In this document: positions 12,467 to 21,789 of the stretch, in pieces
Layout: each line of letters begins with the position of its first letter
Position numbering within the stretch: position 1 is the stretch's first letter
Assembly: GCF_025370935.1 (NCBI RefSeq)
Contig: NC_133495.1
Coordinates: 1,915,347-1,979,346, forward strand
Length of the DNA stretch: 64,000 bases
Source: Choristoneura fumiferana
Taxonomy: Eukaryota > Arthropoda > Insecta > Lepidoptera > Tortricidae
Reading direction: 5' to 3'
Program-made: the position numbers and the translations under genes
Notes under the pieces: model-generated
Databases searched by the model: none
Seen by the model: the letters and a program-made list of their open reading frames with translations, nothing else
What the model was told of the DNA's origin: nothing

Positions 12467-12736
12467 GTCAGTTGACGGATTTTCCCTAGGCTTTGGGAAT
12501 CTGTTTTAAAAGGTTTACTACTCCTGATTGTAAAAATAGGCCGGAATTGCCCCAAAAAATATATTTGCCAATACAATCTAAAATAAACCTTAAATTGAGG
12601 TCGCTAGAGTTTAGTTTCGAGTAACAGTTCAGCGGTATTTGTTCACTTGACGTATATGTTTGTAATACGTCACGATACAAGAAAAATCGTAGGTTGACGG
12701 AATAGCCCCAAACCGTCGGAAAATCCATCAACTGAC
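12467..12736. mobile_element. MITE with about 21-bp terminal inverted repeats
   Basis: The left end GTCAGTTGACGGATTTTCC and the right end GGAAAATCCATCAACTGAC are inverted copies with one mismatch. The 270-bp interior has no coding capacity and more copies of the GACGG/CCCCAAA words. A target duplication is not obvious. Confidence 0.65.
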
Positions 12737-12849
12737 TTTTTTTTTTTTAAATCATATTTAAATGACCAGCAGTACTAGCAATTTAATATGAATACCTGTA
12801 ATATAGTTAAATAAATGCTTAATCTATTACAGTGATCAAGTTTATTAAA

Positions 12850-13600
12850 AAGTAAATATCATCTTAGTTATGACCAGCCAAAGTGAACTTATCAAAAAGT
12901 ATGACGGAAATGCCCTCCCTGATCTTACAAAAGTTAATGTTTTCCAGGTTTTCAAAAAATCTTTTGTTCGTCGGGCGGTATGAGCGCTCGCGTTATCATT
13001 ATGTAAGATGATGCGACGTGTTGGGTTACCTTGAAGAAGTTCAGCTATCATTTATGGCAGACAAACCGAAGTTAGCAGTAACTGTTCTACGTTCCTGTAG
13101 TGGAATTGTGGCAACATGTCCGGTTTTTGAAACAAACGAAGCGACAATTTTTTTGGAAATGCTGCGGGAGCGCACATTTTTCTTTGGCATAACTTCGTCT
13201 TCAGAGACCCAAACTGCTGATTGCCGTTTTCTTCTCTGGCTAATAAGAATAAATCCATGATACGATGTGACGATATTATATAAGTACGGCTTTTGACTTC
13301 CCTCCGTTGAAGCGTTTCAGGGTAGACCAGAACTAATCAACACGAGCCGCCTTTTGTTATTCTGTCAAATTATGGGATAGGTACCCATTGGGAAAAAAGT
13401 TTTCTCACACCCAACTCACCGTGCAAAATGGTTTGGATTGCAGTCATTCCAATGACTATGATTGCCCGGATCTATTCGTAGGTTATATGTCGGTCATCGT
13501 GTACTTATAATTTTTTGCACAGCCGCGATGTTTTCAGGTGTTACCGCTGCTTATGGTCCACCTGTAGAAGGTACGGTTGTGACAGACACACGACCTCGTC
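12850..13600 (-). pseudogene. mariner transposase relic
   Basis: Minus-strand frames read through a mariner transposase in order: 'TPENIAAVQKII' near 13540, a 'GVGCEKTFFPMG'-type region near 13400, a broken 'D(E)SWIYSY'-equivalent near 13260, 'RSRSISKKIVASF' near 13165, and 'IILHNDNASAHTA' near 13005, which holds the second catalytic Asp. Several frameshifts and stops separate these, so it is dead. The C-terminal catalytic residue region is largely gone after about 12900. Confidence 0.75.
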
Positions 13601-14200
13601 AAAACTCCGAATACCAACGATATACATACATTGTTGTTTGACTAGGTGCCTCAATATTTTAAAGAGAAACAAGCTCCCTCAGACATTCATCTTGCGATAA
13701 CCCCAGATAACCCTCGGTGAAAATTGTGGTAAATAATGACACGGAAATATTCACGCAGCTCCATTTCGCTTAACGAATTGTCAATTTTAAACCGTATTTA
13801 AAAAACCTTTTTTATTTTTCTTTATTCAAAAAACCTCATTACGTTTTTAAGTGGCCAGTACATAAAGAATTATGGCATCCACAAAGATACATCATTTTGT
13901 AAGATTAACGTGGATAAGTACATCTCTTTGTAGTTGACTGTACCTATCGATATGGAATCTTCGATATCGATGAAAATCGCTTTTCAATATAGAATGGCCA
14001 TTCTCGAAAGATCGATTCTCGAATCCATCCGAATCTAGGCCTGAAATATCGATTCACAAAAAAGTCGAAGTCAAAAAGATCGATTCCCTAAATCGATCTT
14101 TTCTTGATTTGCTTTTCTAGATAGCATTTTTAATATGTAAATCCAATTATGGAAGAAATGACCTTAGTAATTAAAATCCGCAGTTCGTATCCTACCTCTT

Positions 14201-14530
14201 AGGCACTTGTCTCACCGCCGGCGAGGAAACGATTGGCTATCGACTATGTTCTCGCTCAAGAAACGAACAAAAGATATAAGATCCTGTGTGAGTAAAAGTG
14301 ACATATATATTAATAGTTGATCGCTGGCGGTTCACTTCACACTGCCGGCGAGAACTCGCTCTTACATCATTTGTCGCAGCGACAAGAGCTTATAAGACTC
14401 GCTGAGCTATAATACTAGCTCAGCGATACTCGCTCAGCGCTGTTAGCTTGGCGGCCGCCTGGCTCGAGCGAGTTTCTAGTTACTCGCTCTGCTCGCTTCT
14501 CGCTCATCGTCGGCGGTGGGACAAGTGCCT
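14201..14530. mobile_element. MITE of 330 bp with inverted ends
   Basis: Left end AGGCACTTGTCTCACCGCCG and right end CGGCGGTGGGACAAGTGCCT are inverted repeats of about 20 bp with one mismatch. The GC-rich interior is itself full of CGCTCAGCG/CTCGCT words. A short CTT/TTA-type target duplication is possible but ambiguous. Confidence 0.7.
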
Positions 14531-15106
14531 TACTTCGATCTTATTTTTTATTATTAACTTTGGCACACAAAACAAATTGTAAACATGCGGTACTTACAGT
14601 AATGAGAATATTAAGGCAAGAGATCATTTACAATTCAAACTATGTGTATACTTATACACATCAATGAAAGAGTGATACAATTAAAACTTAAAGAAAAAAA
14701 AGTGTCAATATATCAATCAATACAAGAGAAACTAATACTAACTAAACTAGTAGGTACTAATATTGTTGATCGAAGACCTCTTACTTTCCAAATAAGTACT
14801 ATTAACGTAAGCGGGGCGGCCCGATAAAAAGTTCTAATTACGAATTTCGACAAAAACTAGTTAAAACCGAACCTCGATTCGGGATTCTCGATCTTCAATC
14901 CCGAAATTTCAAATTCACTAGAAGCGATTTACTCCGAATCGATGTTAAAAATCGTTTTTCCGTTGAAAAAATCGATTCTTCTATTAATCGATCCCAGATC
15001 ACTATTCCTATTTTAATCGTATCGTATCGGTATCGTTGTAGCCAATGTAGTTAAAACGTAGTGGTTATAATTCTGTTTGATTGTAGCTAGCTAATCCCTC
15101 CAGCCA

Positions 15107-15238
15107 GAGGGCCTACTCCAAAATTCGAAAATCGAAGTTTGTATCGTACCGTCCCTCTTACTCTCGTATTAAATAGTATAAGTGTCAGAAGGATCGCACG
15201 ACACGAACTTTGATTTGCGAATTTCAGAGTAGCCCTCC
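15107..15238. repeat. Palindromic MITE copy
   Basis: This belongs to the family of the 9.1-10.0 kb cluster: AGGGC.TACTCC.AAATTCG at the left and CGAATTTCAGAGTAGCCCT at the right, with GTCCCTCTT.. / ..CAGAAGGATCG inside. The second copy is at about 60891-61022. Confidence 0.65.
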
Positions 15239-15738
15239 TTTGACGGCACGGGGTGACACTCTTTTCCAGCCCGAATAATACCGTAATGGAAATACCGTCT
15301 TTGTTTTTTTGTATAAGCCCATATAAAATGACATATTAGCTTCTATGGGCTTCTAAACGAAGAGTCGGTATTTCCAAGTCGGTGTTATCCGGACCTAGAA
15401 AGATTGTCGTGTCACTTCCTATGTAGGTACTCATTCATACTCTTTGCGTGTCACCCCCCGACCCGTCAGCATGTGCCGCATATATTATTTTCCTTATTTT
15501 CATTTGTATTTTGTTAGTAAATTTAAAAATAAATTGTTTATTGTGAAGTGAAAAGAGTGTCGGTGGAATAATGTTTGTAATAGATTCGTAAACTTATCGT
15601 TTTCAGAATAATGTAGTGAAAACATGGAAAAGGTCAGTTTGAGGTTAAACGATCGTCATCACTTTTTTTGTCACTCGGCGTCAGACAAGGGGTAGAAGGA
15701 GATTGTATTTTTGTATACGCGGACCGGTCGATCGTAGT

Positions 15739-15879
15739 CAAGACTGGTCCTACTCCACAAAGTGCAAAACTCAAAACTTCGTATGTTGCCGTCCCGCTGA
15801 AGCTTATGTCCTTTAATACGCGAGTGAAAGGGACGGTGCGATACGAATTTCGTTTTGCTACGTTCGTATTAGCCCCTCT
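15739..15879. repeat. Diverged palindromic MITE copy
   Basis: Related palindrome: 'CAAAACTTCGTATGTTGCC' against 'GGTGCGATACGAATTTCG', with CCGTCCCGCT / GAAAGGGACGG arms around TTTAATACG. The second copy is near 61522-61662. Confidence 0.55.
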
Positions 15880-16271
15880 GGTTTCAATTATGACCTTCAT
15901 GTAACGTATTGAATTCATCAACTTGTATACCCATTGGCCCAAGGGCCGCCAGTAATAAAAAAAAATTTAGAGGTTTCCTTTTTACCTTTGACTTTGCAAG
16001 TTAAATTCGACCAACTTCCAGTAGTCAGATTGTCTTGAAATTTGGCTAACTTATGTAAATTGCGAGACAATACAATAATCTGGTAGTGACATCTTGGTAG
16101 TCTGGCCAGGATCGTTTCCGCAGGACGGAACTCTTCAACGGTTAATGGCATGGACTTGAAATTTGACACCTTAACATGAAGCTATTCACTAAGGGACTAA
16201 TTAAATCAATTTTTTGACAAGATTCACAATAACATTTTATACTAAAGAAATGATTTTCTTTATTGTTTCAG

Positions 16272-17060
16272 GTCCTGAAAGAACACACTTTGTGCCCTTA
16301 TTCCATTATTTTACCGGATGTGACACAACCTCATACTTTAACAGAAGGGGCAAAAAAATCGCATTTAAGGCATGGAAAGGATATTCAAATGTGACATGAG
16401 GGTTTGAAGCACTTTACAGAGGGGAATATACAGACTGAACTGAAATTCAAAAATTTGTGATTGCAATGTATGACAGGTAAGAAAAGGATATTTACTTAGG
16501 GGCTGTTTCACCATCCATTGATTAGTGTTAACTGATGGTTAAATGTGATGCTGTCCCTATTTGTGTTGTTCGAATAGACGGAGACAGCATCACATTTAAC
16601 CATCAGTTAACACTAATCAATGGATGGTGGTGAAACAGCCCCTTAAAAGATACTTTTATCCATAACTTCCTTTTTTTTGTATAGTTGTCCAGAACTTCCT
16701 TTTTTTTATTAGTTTATTTGTTTTTCAGATCATGACCCTCTGTGGCAATAAATGAGTGTTGCAAGCATTTGTTTACAAAAAGGGACAGGCAAATCGAATA
16801 TCCTACAGAAGCTGCCCTCAAACAACATACCTTAAGGGCAGTTTTACAGGCTGTTTATATTTCGGGGCAGTGCCTAAAGAAGACTCAAAATATTTCTTGC
16901 CCATCTGAATGGGATTGGCAGAAAGAAGCAGAAACTTGTGTGCCACTGTGGACCCAAAGTCCTATGGCTGCTCAAGCATGCCTAGAATTAATAAGATGTT
17001 GGTGCGTGAAATCTTGCAGTTCCAGGTGCAATCACTTCAAACGCCAGCTCTAATGTATAC
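16272..17060 (+). pseudogene. Two-exon transposon-type pseudogene ('TGCDTTS' / cysteine-rich tail)
   Basis: Exon 1 (16272-16476) starts after a strong acceptor (TTTATTGTTTCAG) and ends at a CAG|GTAAG donor. It encodes 'FHYFTGCDTTSYF' and 'KKIAFKAWKGY', motifs I know from repeated, transposon-like genes of insects and cnidarians. It has in-frame stops after 'GYSNVT'. Exon 2 starts at 16729 after TTTGTTTTTCAG and continues 'LFTKRDRQIEYPTEAAL', then '..PLWT.SPMAAQACLELI' and a cysteine-rich tail 'CWCVKSCSSRC'. The intron holds a Harbinger-type MITE. Splice sites are conserved in the second copy at 62056-62841. The biochemical role of the family is not known to me. Confidence 0.55.
16501..16642. 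mobile_element. Tourist-like (PIF/Harbinger) MITE, TTA target duplication
   Basis: Nearly perfect palindrome with arms of about 60 bp beginning GGGGCTGTTTCACCATCC, flanked by TTA on both sides (16498-16500, 16643-16645). Length and 3-bp duplication fit Tourist-like MITEs, and this family looks common in Lepidoptera. The homologous copy at 62283-62423 lacks a 3-base GGT repeat present here. It sits in the intron of the pseudogene above. Confidence 0.85.
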
Positions 17061-17735
17061 TGAGTTATGTAATTGCGGAGGTTATTATTTGTGTTTATTT
17101 TTAACAATGTTACCTAATTTTGTTTATAAATTGAAGATGATTAAAAATCACACTAATATTATATAGGAGAAAGTTTGTGTGTTAACTTAACGGGGTCCTA
17201 CCAGTACCAGTTAAGATGGGATGGGATAAATAAAAATTTGTATGGAGCGCTCGGTGCGCGAGTGAGACGCGCACTTGGCTGGTTTCTTTTGTTAGTATTA
17301 CTTGTTTTTCGGGTCTTTTTGCCGTCCCCTGCACTGCGCTGACGCACGTCGCGGTACTTTGAATATTTTATTTTACATTGAAAATAGTCAAATTTATATT
17401 TACTGTTAATGTTTTTAGAATCTGCATTAAATGGGCTTTTGGACAGTATTTTTTATAAGCCAACTTTAATATAACAAAATATGAAAATATGAGGGTTTGT
17501 TTGCATTTCGTTACTACTTAAAGTTTATTATTTTAAGTATTACATCATAATTTGCTACGGAACCCTAAAAAACTGGTATGAATTGGGCATCATCTAGTAA
17601 CATGATAACGACACCAAACTTGACTCAAAAGTTCAAACTAATGAACATAAAATACCGGAAATAATCACATTTTTTAGAAAAATTCAGATGATATTTGTGT
17701 TTTCTACTAGTTCTTCCATCAGATAGGAAATTTTA

Positions 17736-17960
17736 ATGAAACATTTAAAAAAATCTTTAAAGAAACACGCCAACACTGGATGGGCTTCTAAAGCGAGAGT
17801 TGTTAAAGCTTTGCAACTGCCCCAAATCTGGTGCATACTAAAGATTTTAACTAGCAACGATTACAATGCAGAAACAATAGCTAAAGCTAAAAGCATTATG
17901 GGTCTAATAAACTATAAACTTATATGTACAGTCAGCAACGAAACTTGCCGAACAAAATAA
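17736..17960 (+). pseudogene. hAT-type transposase fragment (ZMYM/DUF4371-like)
   Basis: The 74-codon frame has 'TGWASKARVVKAL' (family form TRWSSR..AVKAL), then 'AETIAKAKSIMGLINY', an order seen in hAT-derived proteins with a DUF4371-like domain. The usual Arg of the TRW motif is Gly here. No catalytic residues are included, and the flanks show no continuation. The second copy is at 63524-63748. Confidence 0.5.
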
Positions 17961-18039
17961 TGTTACAAAAGATACTAGACACATGAATTGTACATAAGTT
18001 ACTAACATAGTTACAAACAAAATTCCATTTACATTATAA

Positions 18040-18175
18040 ATTTCCAAAAGTAGCTATACAGTATATTTCCAAAAGTGGCCGGACATTATATTTTCAAAAG
18101 TGGCTGGACAGTAGACTCCCAAAAGTGGCTGGACATTAAACTTCCAAAAGTTGCTGGTAGTAGGTATCGTCTAAA
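18040..18175. repeat. Minisatellite of about 28-30 bp units
   Basis: Five imperfect units of the form CCAAAAGTGGCTGGACA follow each other, with variation at each unit. The second copy at 63824-63970 has a different unit order and at least one extra unit, so the array has changed since the duplication. Confidence 0.75.
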
Positions 18176-19587
18176 AGTGATTTGTTAGACCATGACTTTA
18201 CTTTAACTTTTTACTTTAATTTTAGAATTTAGACTGATGACAATCACCGAAAAATGTACAGCACTGTCATTATAATACATTTGTCTCTTTCATTTTGGTC
18301 GTGACATCATTGACATGTCATTTGTTTATGCCCGCCTCTCGCTTCTTACACTTTCTTACTATTTTAGATTTTAACCGACCTTAAAAAGAGGAGGTTCTTA
18401 ATTCAATTATGTTTCACGTCATTTATAAATAGATTTTACAAATATTAATGGATAAGTTACACTTTGAGGGGTGGTGGTGGCTTTATTCAGGATTGTAGAG
18501 GTCAGTTTTATAAATTTTCAATTTAATAGTTTTACTTCATACCATACAAGGTTTTCTCGCGGTGTTATTTGTAGATCGTTCCTATAGCTTCATTTTATAC
18601 CCACTGAAATATTTGATAATAACATGACTGAATTCAATTATGAATATCTACTAACGTCTATAACATAATTTCAAGTTTTTTATTTTATTTTATTTCCTAG
18701 ATAACGTGTTCTCAGAAATGCGTATCGATCGGACTGTAGGATCGAAAATATTGTTCTACCTGTCGACTATTTATGTGCGATTGTACTGATTGTACAGATA
18801 TTTATGACCTTGACTGTACTAAAATGTTCAGCGACAAAATCGAGTCCTATGAAGAGTAAGCACTTCACGTAAAGTAGCTCTACGCTTCCTATTTTCTCTA
18901 ATAAAAAGTTTTCATATTCCTAATCTTCCTAGCCTTCTAGTTTATTTCAAGCAGTAGTTCAAGATTTTTCCGTTGAACTGGTTGTTTTCTATTAAACCTC
19001 TTTTTTGACAAGTAGCTATTCTTCTTTTTGAATTGCACATTCCACGAACATTCTTTCTAACTTTTGTTTTTAATTCTGACAATGGATTGGTGGATTTCGA
19101 CGAGGGACCTTTGCGGAACTGGCAGATAGTTCAACCTTAGCACTATATTTCCCCCATAGAAACTATGGAAATATATGTTACCGTTTTCAAGTTATAGACC
19201 TTTAAACATTCATACCAAAAACTACTTTGTGCAAACCCTGAACAGGTGGCTGGGTCAATGTTCTTACTTGTAAACAATCTTAAGGCGTCAGGATATTACG
19301 TTAATATGTTGCCATTTGTCCATTCTTTGGTCTGCGTGCAACGCTAAAAAAATCGTTGCAGGATTTGCAGAGGTGATTGTCTCTGGAGTATTTATGTAAT
19401 TTCTTAATTAATAATTCTAACCACAACAAATAACTCGCATGACATGACATGACACAGACATTCACTCGAATGTACTCAATCGTCATAAACAATTAAATGG
19501 TTTCCCCCTCTGTAGCCCCATAGTAGGCGCGCATACAGTTAACATTCATAGAATGAGTCCATCGCATACGGCGCACTACACCACCAG
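18176..19587. other. Non-coding stretch
   Basis: No gene is supported. The phrase ACCGACCTTAAAAAGAGGAG near 18372 resembles a dispersed lepidopteran repeat end. GC content rises sharply after about 19580. Confidence 0.4.
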
Positions 19588-19673
19588 TTGACTCGGTGCT
19601 GGTGTCGGGCGCCGTGGCGAACTCGTCGCCCGACGACGATGCCGAGGAGCTGGGCTGGGCGGCGCGGGCGGAG
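19588..19673 (+). other. Possible GC-rich host exon
   Basis: A stretch much richer in GC than its surroundings lies between ACACCACCAG and GAG|GTGATAG. One frame is open throughout and reads 'VLVSGAVANSSPDDDAEELG', which looks like real protein and not repeat sequence. No adjoining exon was found and the family is not recognised. It could instead be a retained fragment of a distant gene. Confidence 0.3.
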
Positions 19674-19794
19674 GTGATAGTCGTGCACGTTGCGTGTCCG
19701 CTCTTGTTCGGCGTCTTGTTAACATAATTTGTAACTTATAGATAACGTTGGTGTTGTTGATTTGTTGACAACGTCAACCATGTGTCACAATGGT

Positions 19795-20231
19795 ATTTTT
19801 TTGTCTATAAAATATTTAAATTGCGATGGCAAAAGAGTAGTTCTCGTTTCTTGGTCTTGGCCTTGGTCACACACCATGGCCACCACAATAAGTCCAGCAG
19901 CTTGTAATTCTGTTATGACAGCCTTCAACTGCATCGCTAGTTCCGACCCCTTTGTAGCTGCTTGCGAGAAGGTTTGGCCACTGGTTGTTTATAAATTTTC
20001 AACAAACCTCTTATCATGAACACTTGCATGATCAGCAAAGTCGGGTCTTGTCTCCAATCCATTGGTTATGAAACAGCTGACTCTATCCTTTCTTTCAATA
20101 TAGTTCACACTTGGCTTGACATTTCATCGAATAAAACAATGCAGTGTAGCCTCATTTAATCGGTCTTTTATCTTTTTATTGATTCCCGGCCTAATGTCCG
20201 CCATATTTAATAATTTGACCAGTCTGAGGTG
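19795..20231 (-). pseudogene. P-element transposase relic C, downstream half
   Basis: Minus-strand frames give 'INKKIKDRLNEA', then an 'LFDEMSSQV' segment with the catalytic-type Asp, 'FADHASV', and 'TKGSELAMQLKAVITELQ' followed by 'VVAMVCDQG'. This is the canonical order in P transposases. Frameshifts are present. The upstream half continues at 21348-21745 on the far side of a 1.1-kb insertion, and the two halves join in frame across the target site. Confidence 0.8.
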
Positions 20232-20326
20232 AAGGCTGTTTTATCTTCAAATAAAATAATTATATTTCCAATCAATTCAGATCAAGTATATAGATTTAGT
20301 ATATAGATTTAGATTTAAGTAATTAC

Positions 20327-20518
20327 AATAATGAGAAAAATGTATCTAATTCGCATGAGGAGAGTGCTGATTGTAATATTGAGGAGCTGGCTGCACCTCA
20401 GTCCTATAGTACTCGTAGTGGTCGCCTTATTAAACCCAGGGATGTCTTAGACTTGTGAAGGAGGTGTTGTATAGCCTGTGGTGTGTGCCAGCCATCTAAC
20501 AAGTTGAACTTCATCTCG
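20327..20518 (+). pseudogene. Inverted pol C-terminus, purine tract and LTR start
   Basis: The plus-strand frame ending at TGA 20456-20458 reads '..PQSYSTRSGRLIKPRDVLDL', typical of the end of a Gypsy-type integrase. It is followed by GAAGGAGG (polypurine tract), then TGTTGTATAGCC.. (20465-20518), the first 54 bp of the same LTR that lies at 21160-21342. This part is inverted relative to the rest of the chimera, which implies strand or template switching during reverse transcription. Confidence 0.8.
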
Positions 20519-20935
20519 TTCAGCGGGAGTTAGCTTGACTGGGCTCGTGTAGTGCGTGACATTCCCTTCAACGATGCAACGATCGTAGTACACGTTCAAG
20601 TCTTCGCCTGCGTTCCTATTCGGCGCCCGCAAGGATTCCATCTCATTTGATAAAAATAGAGATGCTCTTCCAACCTTCTTTGAATCTAGGGCTCCACCCA
20701 CCATTTTTGGCGCGTGCTTTTGCAGTCTGCTCAGGAATGGAGCTATTAATAAAATGTCAGAGCTCTCAAATTGGCTTCATAATCGTAGCCATCCGGGATA
20801 ATCTCATCCGGATTCACCAGGAGGTGATTATTCCATACCGCTCCTGGAATTGAACAGTGCGTTTCAAAACGCTGTCTCTGTATCAATGGGGTGTCTGCAT
20901 CAGCAAGTGCGACAACAGTCTCTCTCAATCAATGA
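20519..20935 (-). pseudogene. Virus-like gene fragment (paralogue of the 268-codon ORF at 47959-48765)
   Basis: Two minus-strand frames joined by one frameshift near 20755 align with residues 77-219 of the ORF at 47959-48765. Shared blocks are 'LRETVV.LAD.DTP', 'NPD.IIP..YD', 'LQK.APKMVGGAL' and 'LTPAER'. The fragment begins directly after the gag start and ends at the inverted LTR piece. The protein family is not recognised from sequence alone. An RNA-virus structural protein, possibly from a partiti-like virus, is my inference from the polymerase insert at 33 kb and from the absence of any transposon motif. The reading frame is broken and truncated at both ends. Confidence 0.6.
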
Positions 20936-20939
20936 GGAC

Positions 20940-21105
20940 AACATAACATTCTCAGTAATGATAACTTTATTTTATCCTTGGCTTCATCCTTTCCAGTGCC
21001 AATTAAATAGTCTTCAAACATGCATTTCCACGATTTCCAATCAATACCTGCTGCCTGAGCACGAATATCAAAATTCGGAGGCAGTTTTACAGGGTTGGAC
21101 TCCAT
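20940..21105 (-). pseudogene. Start of a Gypsy-type gag
   Basis: An ATG at 21105, 54 bp after the LTR end, opens a frame reading 'MESNPVKLPPNFDI', then 'DWKSWKCMFEDYLIGTG', the usual N-terminal gag signature of Mag/Micropia-like Gypsy elements. It breaks off at about codon 53, where the virus-like segment starts. Confidence 0.75.
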
Positions 21106-21159
21106 GTTGAATACTTTAAATCCACCTCAATCTTGATAATCATCCTACCGACTGCGCCA

Positions 21160-21342
21160 TGTTTTATCTTCAAATAAAATAATTATATTTCCAAATTAAT
21201 ACTTTTAATTTCTTAGTCCTCAACAATCTTAACCAAAACTTAATCAGAACAAATCCTTGATTGATAACATGTTGATAGTATAAAGTACCGAGATGAAGGG
21301 CAACTTGACAGATGGCTGGCACACACCACAGGCTATACAACA
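21160..21342 (-). repeat. LTR, 183 bp, with primer-binding site
   Basis: Starts TGTTGTATAGCC and ends AAGATAAAACA on the minus strand. The adjoining TGGCGCAGTCGG (21148-21159) is a standard Gypsy primer-binding site. Its first 54 bp recur inverted at 20465-20518 and its last 34 bp recur at 20237-20270. Confidence 0.85.
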
Positions 21343-21347
21343 AAGGC

Positions 21348-21745
21348 AACACAAATGTTTTCCGAAGAAATTTGTATCCTTTTGGACTGCTTCTGTATTA
21401 ATATGCCACAAGTTTTTCCTCCAGTACCTGGCCTTTGTTATTTTTTTTATGTTTTCTATATTGCATCAACGTCAATATTTTTGCAGTGCTAGGCAAACTA
21501 TCGAGCGTTTACATAATATAGGGATTCGTTGACATGCTCTTCAAAGATCTCGTTTTGTCTTTTTGGCTGTTTGTTGCGGCATTTGCGTAATTTCACACTC
21601 GTTCGTACAAATCTTTGGTGCAAAGATTTCTCCGCTGGAGTTACAGCAATACGTTTCGGCACCTTCTTTCGTACTTCAACAAGATATATTTTTTTTCTTT
21701 TGCAAAAAAACTGGTTCCGAAAAGAAAGGAGAGAACATTTTTTAG
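21348..21745 (-). pseudogene. P-element transposase relic C, upstream half
   Basis: Minus-strand frames read 'RFVRTSVKLRKCRNKQ' (basic, coiled-coil-like region), then 'YRSSPKGYKFLRKTFVLP', which runs straight into the downstream half at 20231 once the chimeric insertion is removed. Stops and frameshifts show that the gene was already decaying or has decayed since. Confidence 0.7.
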
Positions 21746-21789
21746 AACTGAAGTGACAACCTGTGGCTAAGCGAAGTTAGGAAGAAAGA

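Larger units (their letters stand above)
15051..18210. repeat. Segmental duplication, block 2, copy A
   Basis: This block matches 60835-64000 in direct orientation, with offsets near 45,780 bases and very few differences. The second copy runs off the window, so the duplication is longer than seen. It carries the same pseudogene exons, Harbinger MITE, hAT relic and minisatellite in both copies. Confidence 0.9.
20237..21342 (-). mobile_element. Chimeric LTR retrotransposon carrying a virus-like gene fragment
   Basis: One integrated unit, read on the minus strand: a 183-bp LTR (TGTTGTATAG..GATAAAACA, 21342-21160); a primer-binding site TGGCGCAGTC touching it; the start of gag; a virus-like segment (about 20935-20519); an inverted piece made of the first 54 bp of the LTR, a purine tract and the pol end; and finally the last 34 bp of the LTR (20270-20237). 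A perfect 5-bp duplication AAGGC flanks the outer termini (20232-20236 and 21343-21347). Removing the unit and one AAGGC restores an open P-transposase frame reading 'KTFVLPSPQT'. The chimera therefore integrated as a unit through normal LTR ends. Confidence 0.85.

Noticed and set aside
21268..21507. A plus-strand frame that first looked like an inverted continuation of the virus-like gene
   Set aside because: The shared 50 bp is the LTR start (21342 side), and the rest is antisense P-transposase sequence; the apparent match is the same LTR present in inverted orientation at 20465-20518.
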